The notes: generated from the sequence alone by a model not told the origin. Positions 1 to 7,127 are shown, numbered from the stretch's first letter. The stretch: 64,000 bases of DNA from Halopseudomonas sp002296055 (GCF_050876985.1 NZ_JBPAPP010000001.1), one strand, 5' to 3'. Numbers and translations: made by a program.

Positions 1-333
1 GGGCCAGAGCGCAGGTTGTTGCCGGACTTTGGTTACTGGTATGCGCCGGATGGCCGCAGCGCCGAGCAGCAGCGCACCTTTGAGCAGGTAGAGGTAAAGC
101 CCCAGGCGCTGGAGCTGATTTTTTGTCTGGCCGCTGGCCACCGCTTTGATGTGAGCACCGACAACCTCAGTGGCGAGGCCACCGACCCGGCGCCATTTCG
201 CGCCCGCGTGCGCGAGCAGGCCCGAGCCTATCTCAGCGGTGGGCTGGGCGAGCGCCCGCAGCGTTACAGTGTCGCGCTGCTCGCCCATTACCGTCCCGGC
301 GTAGCCTGGTCTGTCTTGCTGGACGAGGTCTGA
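1..333 (+). CDS. C-terminal part of an unrecognised protein (5' end outside window)
   Basis: The frame is open from the first base and ends with TGA at 331-333, so the true start lies upstream; the TTG at 16 is only an internal codon. The 110 visible residues contain no motif I recognise. They form a soluble sequence with an Arg/Gln-rich stretch and the ending LLDEV. The stop lies 3 bp from the end of the opposing phaG gene, so the two genes converge. The frame is GC-rich and coding-like, matching its neighbours. No function is proposed. Confidence 0.6.
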   Translation, partial: GPERRLLPDFGYWYAPDGRSAEQQRTFEQVEVKPQALELIFCLAAGHRFDVSTDNLSGEATDPAPFRARVREQARAYLSGGLGERPQRYSVALLAHYRPGVAWSVLLDEV

Positions 334-336
334 GCC

Positions 337-1236
337 TCATACCGGTAACGGCACCACCCGCGCCCCGCCAATACTGCTGATGCGCTCGGCCGGCTCCGCG
401 CCGGTGTCCAGGCTGGGCGCCAGATAACCCAGCACCGCATCACGGGTTTGCGCCCAAGCCTCGCGGCTTTCCATATCCAGAAAATGCCCTGCGCCGCGTA
501 CGGTGGCGAAGCGGCAATGGCGGATATAGCGATTGAAATGCCGCGCATCCTCTGGGCTGGTGTAGCGGTCCAGGTCGCCGTTGATGAACAGAATCGGCGT
601 GTCGATATCGGCGCTGCCGCGTAGATAGCAGCGGGTGTCCTGGGTCAGGACCTGGCTCACATGAAAGGCCATCTGGTGATACTCGTGCTCGTCCAGGCTG
701 ACGATGTGCCGAAAGTTGAAGCGCTTGACCAGCGACGGCAGGTGCTCGCCAATGGTGCTGTTGAGCAACTCGCCCAGCTCGCGGCGCTCGCAGTTGACCA
801 GCAGGTCGATGCCGCGCTCCAGATAGTCGCGCATCGCCGAGTTGATCAGCGGTGAGAAGGCCAGCACCACCGCCTTGCGGATACGCGCCGGGCGCTGCGC
901 CAGGGCCAGCAGGGCAGAGGCGCCGCCCCAGGAAAAGGACATCAGGTGATCGGCCCGGTAGCGCTCAATCAGCTCCAGCAGGATGCTCGCCTCCTGCTCC
1001 TTGGTAATCGGCCGGCGATTGCTGTTGTACTGTTTGGACTGGCCCGCGTAGGGCTCATCAAACAGCACCACATTAAAGTGCGGCTGCAGGTAGCGCACGG
1101 TCTGGGCGAAGGCGGCAGTGGTGGCCAGCGAACCGTTGACCAGAATCACCGTGCCTTGCGGCGCCGGGCTGCTGTAGTAGTGGGTGTGGACGCGCAAGCC
1201 GCCCAGGGTTTCCACAACGTCGTGTTCTGCTTTCAT
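337..1236 (-). CDS. phaG: PhaG/RhlA-family 3-hydroxyacyl-ACP thioesterase/transferase
   Basis: This is an alpha/beta-hydrolase of 299 aa, close in length and sequence to PhaG, which releases or transfers (R)-3-hydroxyacyl chains from ACP and links fatty-acid synthesis to medium-chain PHA precursors. Visible features are VNGSLATT near residue 33, the nucleophile Ser102 in FSWGGAS, the PhaG-type HX4D motif at His177-Asp182, Asp223 in DLDRYT and His251 in GAGHFLD, giving a complete Ser-Asp-His triad. The start at 1236 (MKAEHD) is chosen because GGAG lies just upstream and the family begins here; an in-frame extension to 1365 is out of character. RhlA is the paralogous alternative, but the motifs read as PhaG. 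No PHA synthase or rhlB is in the window. Confidence 0.88.
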   Translation of the reverse strand: MKAEHDVVETLGGLRVHTHYYSSPAPQGTVILVNGSLATTAAFAQTVRYLQPHFNVVLFDEPYAGQSKQYNSNRRPITKEQEASILLELIERYRADHLMSFSWGGASALLALAQRPARIRKAVVLAFSPLINSAMRDYLERGIDLLVNCERRELGELLNSTIGEHLPSLVKRFNFRHIVSLDEHEYHQMAFHVSQVLTQDTRCYLRGSADIDTPILFINGDLDRYTSPEDARHFNRYIRHCRFATVRGAGHFLDMESREAWAQTRDAVLGYLAPSLDTGAEPAERISSIGGARVVPLPV

Positions 1237-1686
1237 ATTCCCTGTCTCCAGTGTTGGCGTGGCTCGACCCGGCGGACGAGCGATACAGGGCAGTGCAGGC
1301 AAAGGGCCTTGGCGCAAACGCAGAAGGTCGCCGGGCGCACAGCGGCAGCGCCGGAAATTGAGCATTGTTGTGGTGGCGACAGGGTGGTGAGGACAGTCCC
1401 GGGCGCGGCGCAGTGGGCGGTGCGCGGTGCGTTCCGGTACTCAGGCAGGTCCTGCAAAAACGAGGGTGTCCCTCGAAAAAAACGCTTGGAATGGTTATCG
1501 GACTGAAAAGTCACATCCAGACTCTGACTTGCAGTTAAGCAGCGCCGCTGTCTCGACGCAAGGGTGATGTTGCATCAATGCGACAAACTGCATTTGTCTT
1601 CAGAGATCGCTCCTTTGCTCGCTCGGCTGGACAGCACGCATCGCCCCCTCGACAATGGCCCATCATGCCTGCTCAAGTGACCTTTC
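1237..1686. other. 450-bp intergenic region between phaG and pdxB
   Basis: This divergent intergenic region should hold the promoters of phaG (leftward) and pdxB (rightward). Open frames across it on both strands lack ribosome sites and recognisable products, so I call no gene. The only clear structure is the hairpin at 1456-1482, listed separately. No convincing -35/-10 pair stands out. Confidence 0.5.
1456..1482 (-). terminator. Short hairpin with T-tract in the phaG leader
   Basis: CGAGGG (1461-1466), loop TGT and CCCTCG (1470-1475) form a 6-bp stem flanked by A-runs on the plus strand. Read on the minus strand this is a stem followed by TTTTT, that is, an intrinsic-terminator shape pointing toward phaG and about 220 nt before its start codon. 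It could isolate phaG from antisense readthrough or act as a leader attenuator. Which of these it does is inference. Confidence 0.4.
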
Positions 1687-2826
1687 ATGCATATTGTTGC
1701 TGACGAAAACATCCCCCTGCTGGACGCCTTTTTTGCCCCGCTGGGCCGCATTACCCGGCTGCCCGGCCGGCAGATCAGCCACCAGGACCTGACCGACGCC
1801 GACGCGCTGATTGTGCGCTCGGTCACCCGGGTAGACCCGCAACTGCTGGCGGGCACCCCGGTGCGCTTTGTCGGTACCTGCACCATCGGCACTGACCACC
1901 TGGACTTGCCCGGGCTGGCCGCTGCCGGCGTCACCGTCGCCAGCGCGCCGGGCTGTAACGCCCGTGGTGTGGTCGAGTATGTACTCAGCTGTCTGCTGAC
2001 CCTGAGCGAGCGCACCGGCCAGGACTGGCGCACGCGCCGCGTGGGTATTGTCGGCGTGGGTGAGGTGGGCGGGCGCCTGGCGCAAACGCTCACCGCCCTC
2101 GGGGTTGATTGCCTGCTGTGCGACCCGCCGCGCGCCGCCCTTGGTGAGGCCGGCTTTGCGCCGCTGGATCAGCTGCTGAGCGAATGCGACGTCATCAGCT
2201 GCCACGTGCCGCTGACCCGCACCGGTGCCGATGCCACCTGGCACCTGCTGGATGCTGGCCGCCTGGTTGCCCTGCGCCCCGGCGCCTGGCTGATCAACAG
2301 CAGCCGCGGCCCGGTGATCGACAACCATGCGCTCAAGGCGGTACTGGCTGAACGGGCTGATCTGCAGGTGGCGTTGGATGTCTGGGAGCAAGAGCCGCAA
2401 GTCGATTGTGAGCTGCTGCAACGCTGCGCGCTGGGCACCCCACACATTGCCGGTTATAGCCTGGATGGCAAGCTGCGCGGCACCGAGCAGATCTACCGCG
2501 CCCTGTGCGCCAGCCTGGGCCAGAGCGCACCGCTCAGCCTCGACAGCCTGGCCCCTGAAGCGGGCAGGGCGCAGCTGCAGTTTGCCGCCGGCACCCCGGC
2601 GCAATGGCTGCTCGAACGTTCACTCAGACAGGTTTACGATGTGCGCGATGACGACGCCCGCTTTCGTGCAGTCATGCTGCCGCTGGCCGGGCAAAGCACC
2701 GCTCAGGCGTTTGATGCACTGCGTAAGGGATACCCGCTGCGCCGCGAATGCCCCGAGGTTGAGGTGCGGCACAGCGAAGGTGAAGATGCGGCAGCGCTGC
2801 TGGCCGCCGCCGGATTCAGGCGCTGA
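1687..2826 (+). CDS. pdxB: 4-phosphoerythronate dehydrogenase PdxB
   Basis: Oxidises 4-phospho-D-erythronate in the DXP-dependent pyridoxal phosphate pathway. At 379 aa it has the usual PdxB length. The N-terminal half begins MHIVADENIPLLDAF; the Rossmann motif GVGEVGG lies near residue 120, and SSRGP (substrate/cofactor Arg) and the catalytic His in PHIAGYS follow. A C-terminal PdxB dimerisation region of about 90 residues is present. The ATG at 1687 matches the family start. The 3' end overlaps the opposing small gene at 2816-3004 by 11 bp. Confidence 0.95.
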   Translation: MHIVADENIPLLDAFFAPLGRITRLPGRQISHQDLTDADALIVRSVTRVDPQLLAGTPVRFVGTCTIGTDHLDLPGLAAAGVTVASAPGCNARGVVEYVLSCLLTLSERTGQDWRTRRVGIVGVGEVGGRLAQTLTALGVDCLLCDPPRAALGEAGFAPLDQLLSECDVISCHVPLTRTGADATWHLLDAGRLVALRPGAWLINSSRGPVIDNHALKAVLAERADLQVALDVWEQEPQVDCELLQRCALGTPHIAGYSLDGKLRGTEQIYRALCASLGQSAPLSLDSLAPEAGRAQLQFAAGTPAQWLLERSLRQVYDVRDDDARFRAVMLPLAGQSTAQAFDALRKGYPLRRECPEVEVRHSEGEDAAALLAAAGFRR

Positions 2827-3004
2827 AGCGCGGGCGCGCCGGCACCCACTGTTGTTCCAGCTCCTTGCAGGCCTGCTGGATCATCTGTTCGGTGATGGCA
2901 ATCTCGCGGCCGTCTTCGTCGATCAGATGGCCGCCCACGCAATGGGACGGATGAATCAGGATGTCGGCACTTTCACGGCACGGTTTCAGAGCATGCACAT
3001 TCAT
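2816..3004 (-). CDS. Small conserved protein (62 aa), PA1571-like
   Basis: The start at 3004 is chosen because GGGAG sits 7-8 bp upstream and the protein then begins MNVHALKPCRES; the longer upstream frame has no ribosome site. The core GGHLIDEDGREIAITEQMIQ followed by an acidic/aromatic helix resembles short Pseudomonas proteins annotated as the PA1571 family. That match is from memory and not tested. There is no signal peptide or membrane segment. Function is unknown. The gene converges on pdxB with an 11-bp overlap and diverges from the kinase-like gene at 3084. Confidence 0.7.
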   Translation of the reverse strand: MNVHALKPCRESADILIHPSHCVGGHLIDEDGREIAITEQMIQQACKELEQQWVPARPRFSA

Positions 3005-3083
3005 GGTTGTCTCCCAAGTGGATGGCAGCCGAAGGCTTATTGGCTGCAGGCAGGATATGGCACTGGCATGACGGATTTGTGAC

Positions 3084-4232
3084 ATGGCAAACAGCACACC
3101 CAACACCCGCTTCAGGCTCGGCCTGATCATCAACCCCCTGGCCGGCCTGGGTGGCCGCGCGGCCTTAAAGGGTTCGGACGGCGTTGCCGACGACGCCCTC
3201 GCCATGGGCGTCGAGCCGCAGGCGCACAACCGCGTGCGTCAGACCCTGGAGCACCTGTTACCCCTGCGCGAGCGCTTGCAGATCCTCAGCGCCCCCGGCC
3301 CCATGGGCGCTGACCTGCTGGCAGACATGGGCTTTGACGCACAGGTGGTCGGTCAGCTGGCCAACCCGCCGCACACCAGCGCCGACGACACCGAAACCAT
3401 CGCCCGGCAGATGCACCAGCAGGGCGTTGATCTGCTGCTGTTTGCCGGCGGCGACGGCACCGCGCGCAACATCTGCAACCAGCTCGACAGCACTCAATTG
3501 GTGCTGGGCATTCCGGCCGGGGTAAAAATTCACTCCGGCGTTTACGCCGTCAACCCACGCGCCGCCGGTGAGCTGGTTGCGCTGCTGGTGCAGGGCGAGC
3601 TGGTGCGCCTGCGTGAAGCCGATGTGCGCGACATTGACGAGCAAGCCTTTCGCAACGGCCAGGTGCGCACACGCCATTATGGCGAGCTGGCCGTGCCGGA
3701 AGAGGGCCGCTTTGTGCAGCAGGTCAAACAGGGCGGCCGTGAAGTAGAAACCCTGGTGCTCGACGACATCGCCGCCGGCCTGCAGGAAGAACAAGACGAC
3801 AACACCGGCTGGATACTCGGCCCCGGCTCCACCACCCTCGGCCTGCTGGAGGCCATGGGCCTGGAAGGCACCCTGCTAGGCGTGGACGTGCTCAAGGACG
3901 GCGAGCTCATGCTGCGTGACGCCACCGAGCAGCAACTGTGGGAGCAGGTAGAACAGGGCGGCGACTGGCGCATACTGGTCACCGCCATCGGCGGCCAGGG
4001 CCACATACTCGGGCGCGGCAACCAGCAACTATCACCCCGCATCATCCGCGCTGTAGGGCTGGACAATCTGCTGGTGGTTGCCACCAAAACCAAACTCCGC
4101 AGCCTCGCCGGCCGCCCGTTTTTGGTGGACACCGGCGACAGCCAACTCGACACCGACCTCAGCGGCCTGCGCCGCGTACTCAGCGGCTACCGCGAAGAGA
4201 TGCTTTACCCCGTGAGCTGGAAGGCTGAATAA
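3084..4232 (+). CDS. ATP-NAD kinase-like (AcoX-related) protein
   Basis: 382 aa with the NAD-kinase fold signature: LGLIINPLAGLGG at the N-terminus, FAGGDGTARN near residue 128 (the GGDGT nucleotide-binding motif) and GIPAGVKIHSGVYA after it. The family (PF01513, AcoX-like subgroup) contains putative small-molecule or NAD kinases of poorly defined substrate, distinct from the housekeeping NadK. A second half with LGPGSTTLGLLEAMG and GGQGHILGRGNQQ is typical of the longer AcoX type. The substrate is not predictable here. It is the last ordinary chromosomal gene before the cassette island, and readthrough from it could transcribe the cassettes. Confidence 0.85.
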   Translation: MANSTPNTRFRLGLIINPLAGLGGRAALKGSDGVADDALAMGVEPQAHNRVRQTLEHLLPLRERLQILSAPGPMGADLLADMGFDAQVVGQLANPPHTSADDTETIARQMHQQGVDLLLFAGGDGTARNICNQLDSTQLVLGIPAGVKIHSGVYAVNPRAAGELVALLVQGELVRLREADVRDIDEQAFRNGQVRTRHYGELAVPEEGRFVQQVKQGGREVETLVLDDIAAGLQEEQDDNTGWILGPGSTTLGLLEAMGLEGTLLGVDVLKDGELMLRDATEQQLWEQVEQGGDWRILVTAIGGQGHILGRGNQQLSPRIIRAVGLDNLLVVATKTKLRSLAGRPFLVDTGDSQLDTDLSGLRRVLSGYREEMLYPVSWKAE

Positions 4233-4563
4233 CCTTCCAGCGTCTCTTTACCGCGCACCACAATAGCGCTAACTTCAATGCAGGCATGACGCCAGCAACA
4301 GGACCAACGGATGGCCACAACCCTCGAAGTAACACCCAACCCCAACTCCCCCTCGCATACTGACCCTGGCGTTCATGCGCTCGGCGCGGTTGCGTGTGCT
4401 ATGCGTTGGGCGCGGAAGTGATGATTGGCGTGGAAAAGAAGCGGTCAAGCGAATACGGGCCGTGTTGCCAAGGCATTGTTTTTTATGGATTTTGTTGGGC
4501 GATAAGGCGTTGATATGCGGACATCACTGATATGCAATGATGAAGCCTTCGGTTCACTCAGCT
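4233..4563 (+). other. Intergenic left edge of the cassette island, with a half attC site
   Basis: No gene is seen in these 331 bases. The last 25-30 bases before 4564 (TTCACTC then GTTAGGC at 4564-4570) look like the L'/R' half of an attC site. No matching R'' (GCCTAAC-like) occurs at the expected distance, so the left half is missing or degenerate. Two exact GTTGGGC heptamers lie at 4404-4410 and 4493-4499, both compatible with the GTTRRRY core consensus, and ACCCAAC occurs at 4334-4340. These may be remnants of decayed attC sites. Confidence 0.45.
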
Positions 4564-4575
4564 GTTAGGCCTAGC

Positions 4576-4986
4576 ATGAAAAAAGCACTCGTAGTAGCCA
4601 TACTCTTTGTCGCCTCAATAACCTCTATTGCCATAATTATTTCAATAGTAAATTTCTGGAGCAGTAGATCGACCGCTACTGCAATGGCGAGGCAAGAACT
4701 TAGTTCTATTCTTCATCCGGAAACAAAAAAAGAAACCGTTATCAATTACTTAGTGACGGCCGGACGCCCTGCAAACGATGTCACTACACATTATCCAAAT
4801 GGAAAATGCGCTACGGCGCGTAGCGGGGATTTTCGGTGGGACTGTGAGTACGCAAGTTATGTATCAACTGGCTGGCACATTGAGATGTTCAGTATTGCCC
4901 GCCCACACATACAAGTGTTTTTTATCTTCGACGAAAAAGATGAACTGGTAAAATCTTACACTCATGTTAGCTATACGTTCTTATGA
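4576..4986 (+). CDS. Cassette 1: small membrane-anchored protein of unknown function
   Basis: 136 aa starting MKKALVVAIL. I chose ATG 4576 over the upstream 4537 because 4537 lies outside the cassette (core GTTAGGC at 4564) and the core itself supplies an AGG ribosome site 7 bp before 4576. Residues 5-27 form one hydrophobic segment (uncleaved anchor or signal peptide). The rest is a 105-residue exported-looking domain with two cysteines in KCATARSGDFRWDCEY that could form a disulfide. The C-terminus is aromatic (HVSYTFL). I do not recognise the family. Confidence 0.65.
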   Translation: MKKALVVAILFVASITSIAIIISIVNFWSSRSTATAMARQELSSILHPETKKETVINYLVTAGRPANDVTTHYPNGKCATARSGDFRWDCEYASYVSTGWHIEMFSIARPHIQVFFIFDEKDELVKSYTHVSYTFL

Positions 4987-5032
4987 CAAACGATTAGCAC
5001 GTTTCCATGTCGGGCTACGCATTGAACTCAAA

Positions 5033-5108
5033 GCCTAACAAACGGTTCAAATCGTTCGCTTCGCTCTCTGGGACGGCGTACCGCCGCCCCTCAACCTAAA
5101 CGTTAGGT
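5033..5108 (+). repeat. attC site after cassette 1
   Basis: R'' GCCTAAC (5033-5039) and R' GTTAGGT (5102-5108) pair at six of seven positions across 76 bp. Just inside are ACGGTTCAA-type L'' and CTCAACCTAAAC-type L' segments, and the centre contains the palindromic GGCGTACCGCC. Length and box order match classical attC sites. Confidence 0.85.
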
Positions 5109-5115
5109 GGAAGGC

Positions 5116-5631
5116 ATGTACGAGATATTCGATCCTAAAGTAGATCGACCACTTCATGAGCTACCTCGAAAAGAGGCGAAGGAAGCCTATAGTAGGTTTC
5201 TTATGTCTATTCCCGGTAGGATTGAGCAACTTGCATGTCTGTTATTAAAAGATGGAATCGTACTGGACTATAGTGCTGGATCACTCAAAAAGCTTAACGT
5301 CTGGTTCAGCGAGATAGTCGCTGAAGAGGTCGAGCACGGTAACAAAATCCCTTCTCCAGAGTTGTTCTCTCTATGCAATGATGTCGGAGTGTATATATCT
5401 GAAATCATTTTAAGGTCTTCTGATAGTTTGCATTGGAAGTTCTGGACTAAATCCAAAAAAGACCTTCTTTTCCAGCGCCCGGTAATAACAGGATTTCACG
5501 TGGTAAATACTAATTACCACGTGGATTTTGATTATTTAATTTGCCAGTACGCCTGTCGTTTAATAAGTGGTGGGGCTCGAGAAGACAATTTATTTTATGA
5601 AATGTATCAGCGGTGCCGCGAGCTTGTTTAA
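5116..5631 (+). CDS. Cassette 2: unrecognised 171-aa soluble protein
   Basis: ATG 5116 is preceded by AGGTGGAAGG, partly made of the attC core; a GTG at 5107 is the alternative start. The protein (MYEIFDPKVDRPLHELPRKE...) is mixed alpha/beta with no signal peptide or membrane segment. Notable are a charged amphipathic N-terminal helix, LNVWFSEIVAEEVE in the middle, and a Cys-containing C-terminal helix CQYACRLISGG. It has the look of stand-alone cassette-borne proteins, some of which are immunity or antitoxin-like, but no motif proves that. AT-rich codon use differs from the chromosomal neighbours. Confidence 0.65.
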   Translation: MYEIFDPKVDRPLHELPRKEAKEAYSRFLMSIPGRIEQLACLLLKDGIVLDYSAGSLKKLNVWFSEIVAEEVEHGNKIPSPELFSLCNDVGVYISEIILRSSDSLHWKFWTKSKKDLLFQRPVITGFHVVNTNYHVDFDYLICQYACRLISGGAREDNLFYEMYQRCRELV

Positions 5632-5637
5632 GTTTTC

Positions 5638-5715
5638 ACCTAACCAGCGGCAGCACGGTGACCGCTTCTCCGCCGCTCCGCGGCTACAAACCGGCACGTG
5701 TGCCGTGCGTTATAT
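5638..5715 (+). repeat. attC site after cassette 2
   Basis: R'' ACCTAAC (5638-5644) and R' GTTATAT (5709-5715) span 78 bp. The inner arms GCACGG (5652-5657) and CCGTGC (5703-5708) are perfectly complementary, and the centre contains CCGCTCCGCGG. R' deviates from GTTRRRY at one position, but the symmetric arms support the call. Confidence 0.8.
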
Positions 5716-5730
5716 GTAAGGGGGTAATTC

Positions 5731-6006
5731 TTGAGTAACGAGAAATCTAGAAGATCCCTTGAGGATGTGGAAAAAACGTTTTACGAAACCATGAGTAAAA
5801 ACACAGTTTTTTCATCGTTGAGTCGTTCTGCTTCAGCGCTAGAAAAACTGGCGGAAAATACTCAAACACTGGCAGCTGAAATGAAAAGCGCGAGTGAGTC
5901 ATCTACAAGGTTAACTACTAGCCTAAATCGGCTAACATTGGCCGCAGTTATCATCGCTGGCGGCGCTTTGATTTTAGAGGTTGTAAAGCTGTGCATCGGC
6001 AAATAA
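5731..6006 (+). CDS. Cassette 3: coiled-coil protein with C-terminal membrane anchor
   Basis: 91 aa starting at TTG 5731, with GGGGG 7-11 bp upstream; no ATG is available. Residues 1-66 are hydrophilic, Ser/Glu/Leu-rich and heptad-like (SASALEKLAENTQTLAAEMK), suggesting a coiled coil. Residues 70-88 (LAAVIIAGGALILEVVKL) form a single C-terminal transmembrane helix, so the protein is probably tail-anchored with its N-terminus in the cytoplasm. I recognise no family. A scaffold or membrane-sensor role would be a guess. Confidence 0.62.
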   Translation: MSNEKSRRSLEDVEKTFYETMSKNTVFSSLSRSASALEKLAENTQTLAAEMKSASESSTRLTTSLNRLTLAAVIIAGGALILEVVKLCIGK

Positions 6007-6007
6007 C

Positions 6008-6106
6008 CCATAACAAGTTACTAGATTTCGTTCCGGCCACAAACAATATGTCCTCCACGGGACTGCCTACGCTAAGCTGCGGCAGCCCATTAGTAGTGCG
6101 TTGTGC
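6008..6106 (+). repeat. attC site after cassette 3
   Basis: R'' CCATAAC (6008-6014) begins 2 bp after the cassette 3 stop, and R' GTTGTGC lies at 6100-6106, giving 99 bp. Inner arms are TTACTAG near 6018 and TTAGTAG near 6090, with a GCTGCGGCAGC palindrome at 6077-6087. Complementarity of the outer boxes is partial (5 of 7), so this site is more degenerate than its neighbours. Confidence 0.65.
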
Positions 6107-6128
6107 GCTACAGGTTTCGAGGTGGGTA

Positions 6129-6521
6129 ATGAATAAGGAGCAGCTTCTTAGCTTGCTGGGTTCTCTGATTCGAGTCTCTGACGGTGAATTGGTTGAGAAC
6201 AGGTCTTGCTTTCCTTGCCCTGAGCGTGATCGAGAAAAATATATTGTTGCACGAGACAGCATTCAGAAAATGGTTGCTGAGGCAGATGTTAGTAAGTCTG
6301 AGTTATTTCAAGCTGAAACAGCTGGAAAGTCAGCGGAGTATTCTGCAATGAAGGCGAGGGTCCTGAGCGCTCCAACTAAGAGAGCGGAGCATAGGAGCAG
6401 GCTTTTAAATAAATTAACTGACCTTGGGTCGGTGGGGGAAGCGGGCCATTACATCAATGCTGAGCATCATGGTTTGTACAACGAACTCATTCGTGTGCTT
6501 TCTGAGTGCCATGATGCATAA
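6129..6521 (+). CDS. Cassette 4: unrecognised 130-aa helical protein
   Basis: ATG 6129 lies 22 bp after the attC core and starts MNKEQLLSLLGSLIRV. The longer frame from 5991 runs back through the attC site into cassette 3 and is rejected. The protein is soluble and mostly helical, with a CxxC-like FPCPERDREKY and a long charged middle; the C-terminus reads AGHYINAEHHGLYNELIRVL. The stop TAA lies inside the following R'' box. No family is recognised and no export signal is present. Confidence 0.6.
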   Translation: MNKEQLLSLLGSLIRVSDGELVENRSCFPCPERDREKYIVARDSIQKMVAEADVSKSELFQAETAGKSAEYSAMKARVLSAPTKRAEHRSRLLNKLTDLGSVGEAGHYINAEHHGLYNELIRVLSECHDA

Positions 6522-6593
6522 CAAGCGGCGGCAGTCAGACCAAATTCCCGCTCTCGCGTCGCTCCAATTTGCCTGCTCTGCTGGGCGTTATGC
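6516..6593 (+). repeat. attC site after cassette 4
   Basis: R'' GCATAAC (6516-6522) and R' GTTATGC (6587-6593) are exact reverse complements, 78 bp end to end. Internal CAAATT (6541-6546) and AATTTG (6566-6571) also pair. The gene stop TAA is embedded in R''. This is the cleanest attC in the cluster. Confidence 0.88.
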
Positions 6594-6616
6594 AACCCAA
6601 GAGTAATGATCGGATT

Positions 6617-7051
6617 ATGGAAGATAGAATAATATTGCTTTCAAGAACTGACGATTTCTTTTCAAAGCATTGGAGTGTAGATGTACAGCCTCCTGTCTGG
6701 TCAAAGCCTTGGGATTGGGTTGGTTCGGTCCCCAACTTTAATCTAGGAGGCGTTTACGCACTGTTTAAGGGGGATGAGCTTATCTACATCGGATTGGGAG
6801 TCAGCCGAGGTGGAGGGAGTTACCCCGATAGTGGCCTTAGTCGCAGATTGATGGCTCACGTATATAGAAGTGCGCCAAAGGAGTCGAAAAAAGATGCGAT
6901 GCCAAGAGAAAAATGGGAGAAAGCTGGCTTAACTAGTATTTCGACGATTGGTTTCCCTGCTGAGTATAACTATATGGCTTTATCCCTCGAGGATTTCCTT
7001 ATTGGTGTGATTAATCCACCATTTAATAATGTCAAAAGGAAAAATGCATAA
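6617..7051 (+). CDS. Cassette 5: GIY-YIG nuclease-like protein
   Basis: 144 aa from ATG 6617 (MEDRIILLSRTDDFF); an in-frame ATG at 6590 inside the attC core is the alternative. The central part fits the GIY-YIG fold: GVYALF (GIY strand), then IYIGLG (YIG strand) 10 residues later, an Arg/His helix SRRLMAHVYR, and a C-terminal SLEDFLIGVINPPFNN matching the usual E..LI...P..N end motif with Glu as metal ligand. GIY-YIG domains cleave DNA in repair, homing and restriction proteins, or are stand-alone cassette proteins. With no second domain, the target is unknown. AT-rich, unlike its flanks. Confidence 0.7.
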   Translation: MEDRIILLSRTDDFFSKHWSVDVQPPVWSKPWDWVGSVPNFNLGGVYALFKGDELIYIGLGVSRGGGSYPDSGLSRRLMAHVYRSAPKESKKDAMPREKWEKAGLTSISTIGFPAEYNYMALSLEDFLIGVINPPFNNVKRKNA

Positions 7052-7127
7052 CAAACGCAAGCAGGCGGGGATAAACTGGTCGCTGTACTCCAGATTTACA
7101 CAAAAATGCTCTTCACAATACGTGTGC
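7046..7127 (+). repeat. Terminal, degenerate attC site after cassette 5
   Basis: R'' GCATAAC (7046-7052) overlaps the cassette 5 stop and is followed by AAACGCAAGCAGG, like the other sites. A full R' is not found. The nearest candidate is GTGTGC at 7122-7127, one base short of GTTGTGC. The site therefore marks the right edge of recognisable cassette structure. Confidence 0.5.

Larger units (their letters stand above)
4564..7127 (+). mobile_element. Integron gene-cassette cluster lacking an integrase (CALIN-like)
   Basis: Five small plus-strand ORFs are each followed by an imperfect inverted repeat of 76-99 bp with attC architecture: an RYYYAAC-type R'' box at or just after the stop codon and a GTTRRRY-type R' box just before the next start. 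The R' cores are at 4564, 5102, 5709, 6100 and 6587. The spacing gives cassettes of about 538, 607, 391, 487 and 535 bp. The DNA is visibly AT-richer than the flanks, and the genes are promoterless and co-oriented, as in integron arrays. No integrase or attI is present in the window, so this is either a CALIN or the end of a larger array. Confidence 0.8.

Noticed and set aside
4334..4410. Possible complete attC from ACCCAAC to GTTGGGC
   Set aside because: Outer boxes pair at six of seven positions, but the inner L''/L' arms are not symmetric (CGCATA is displaced relative to TATGCG), so I treat it only as possible remnants.
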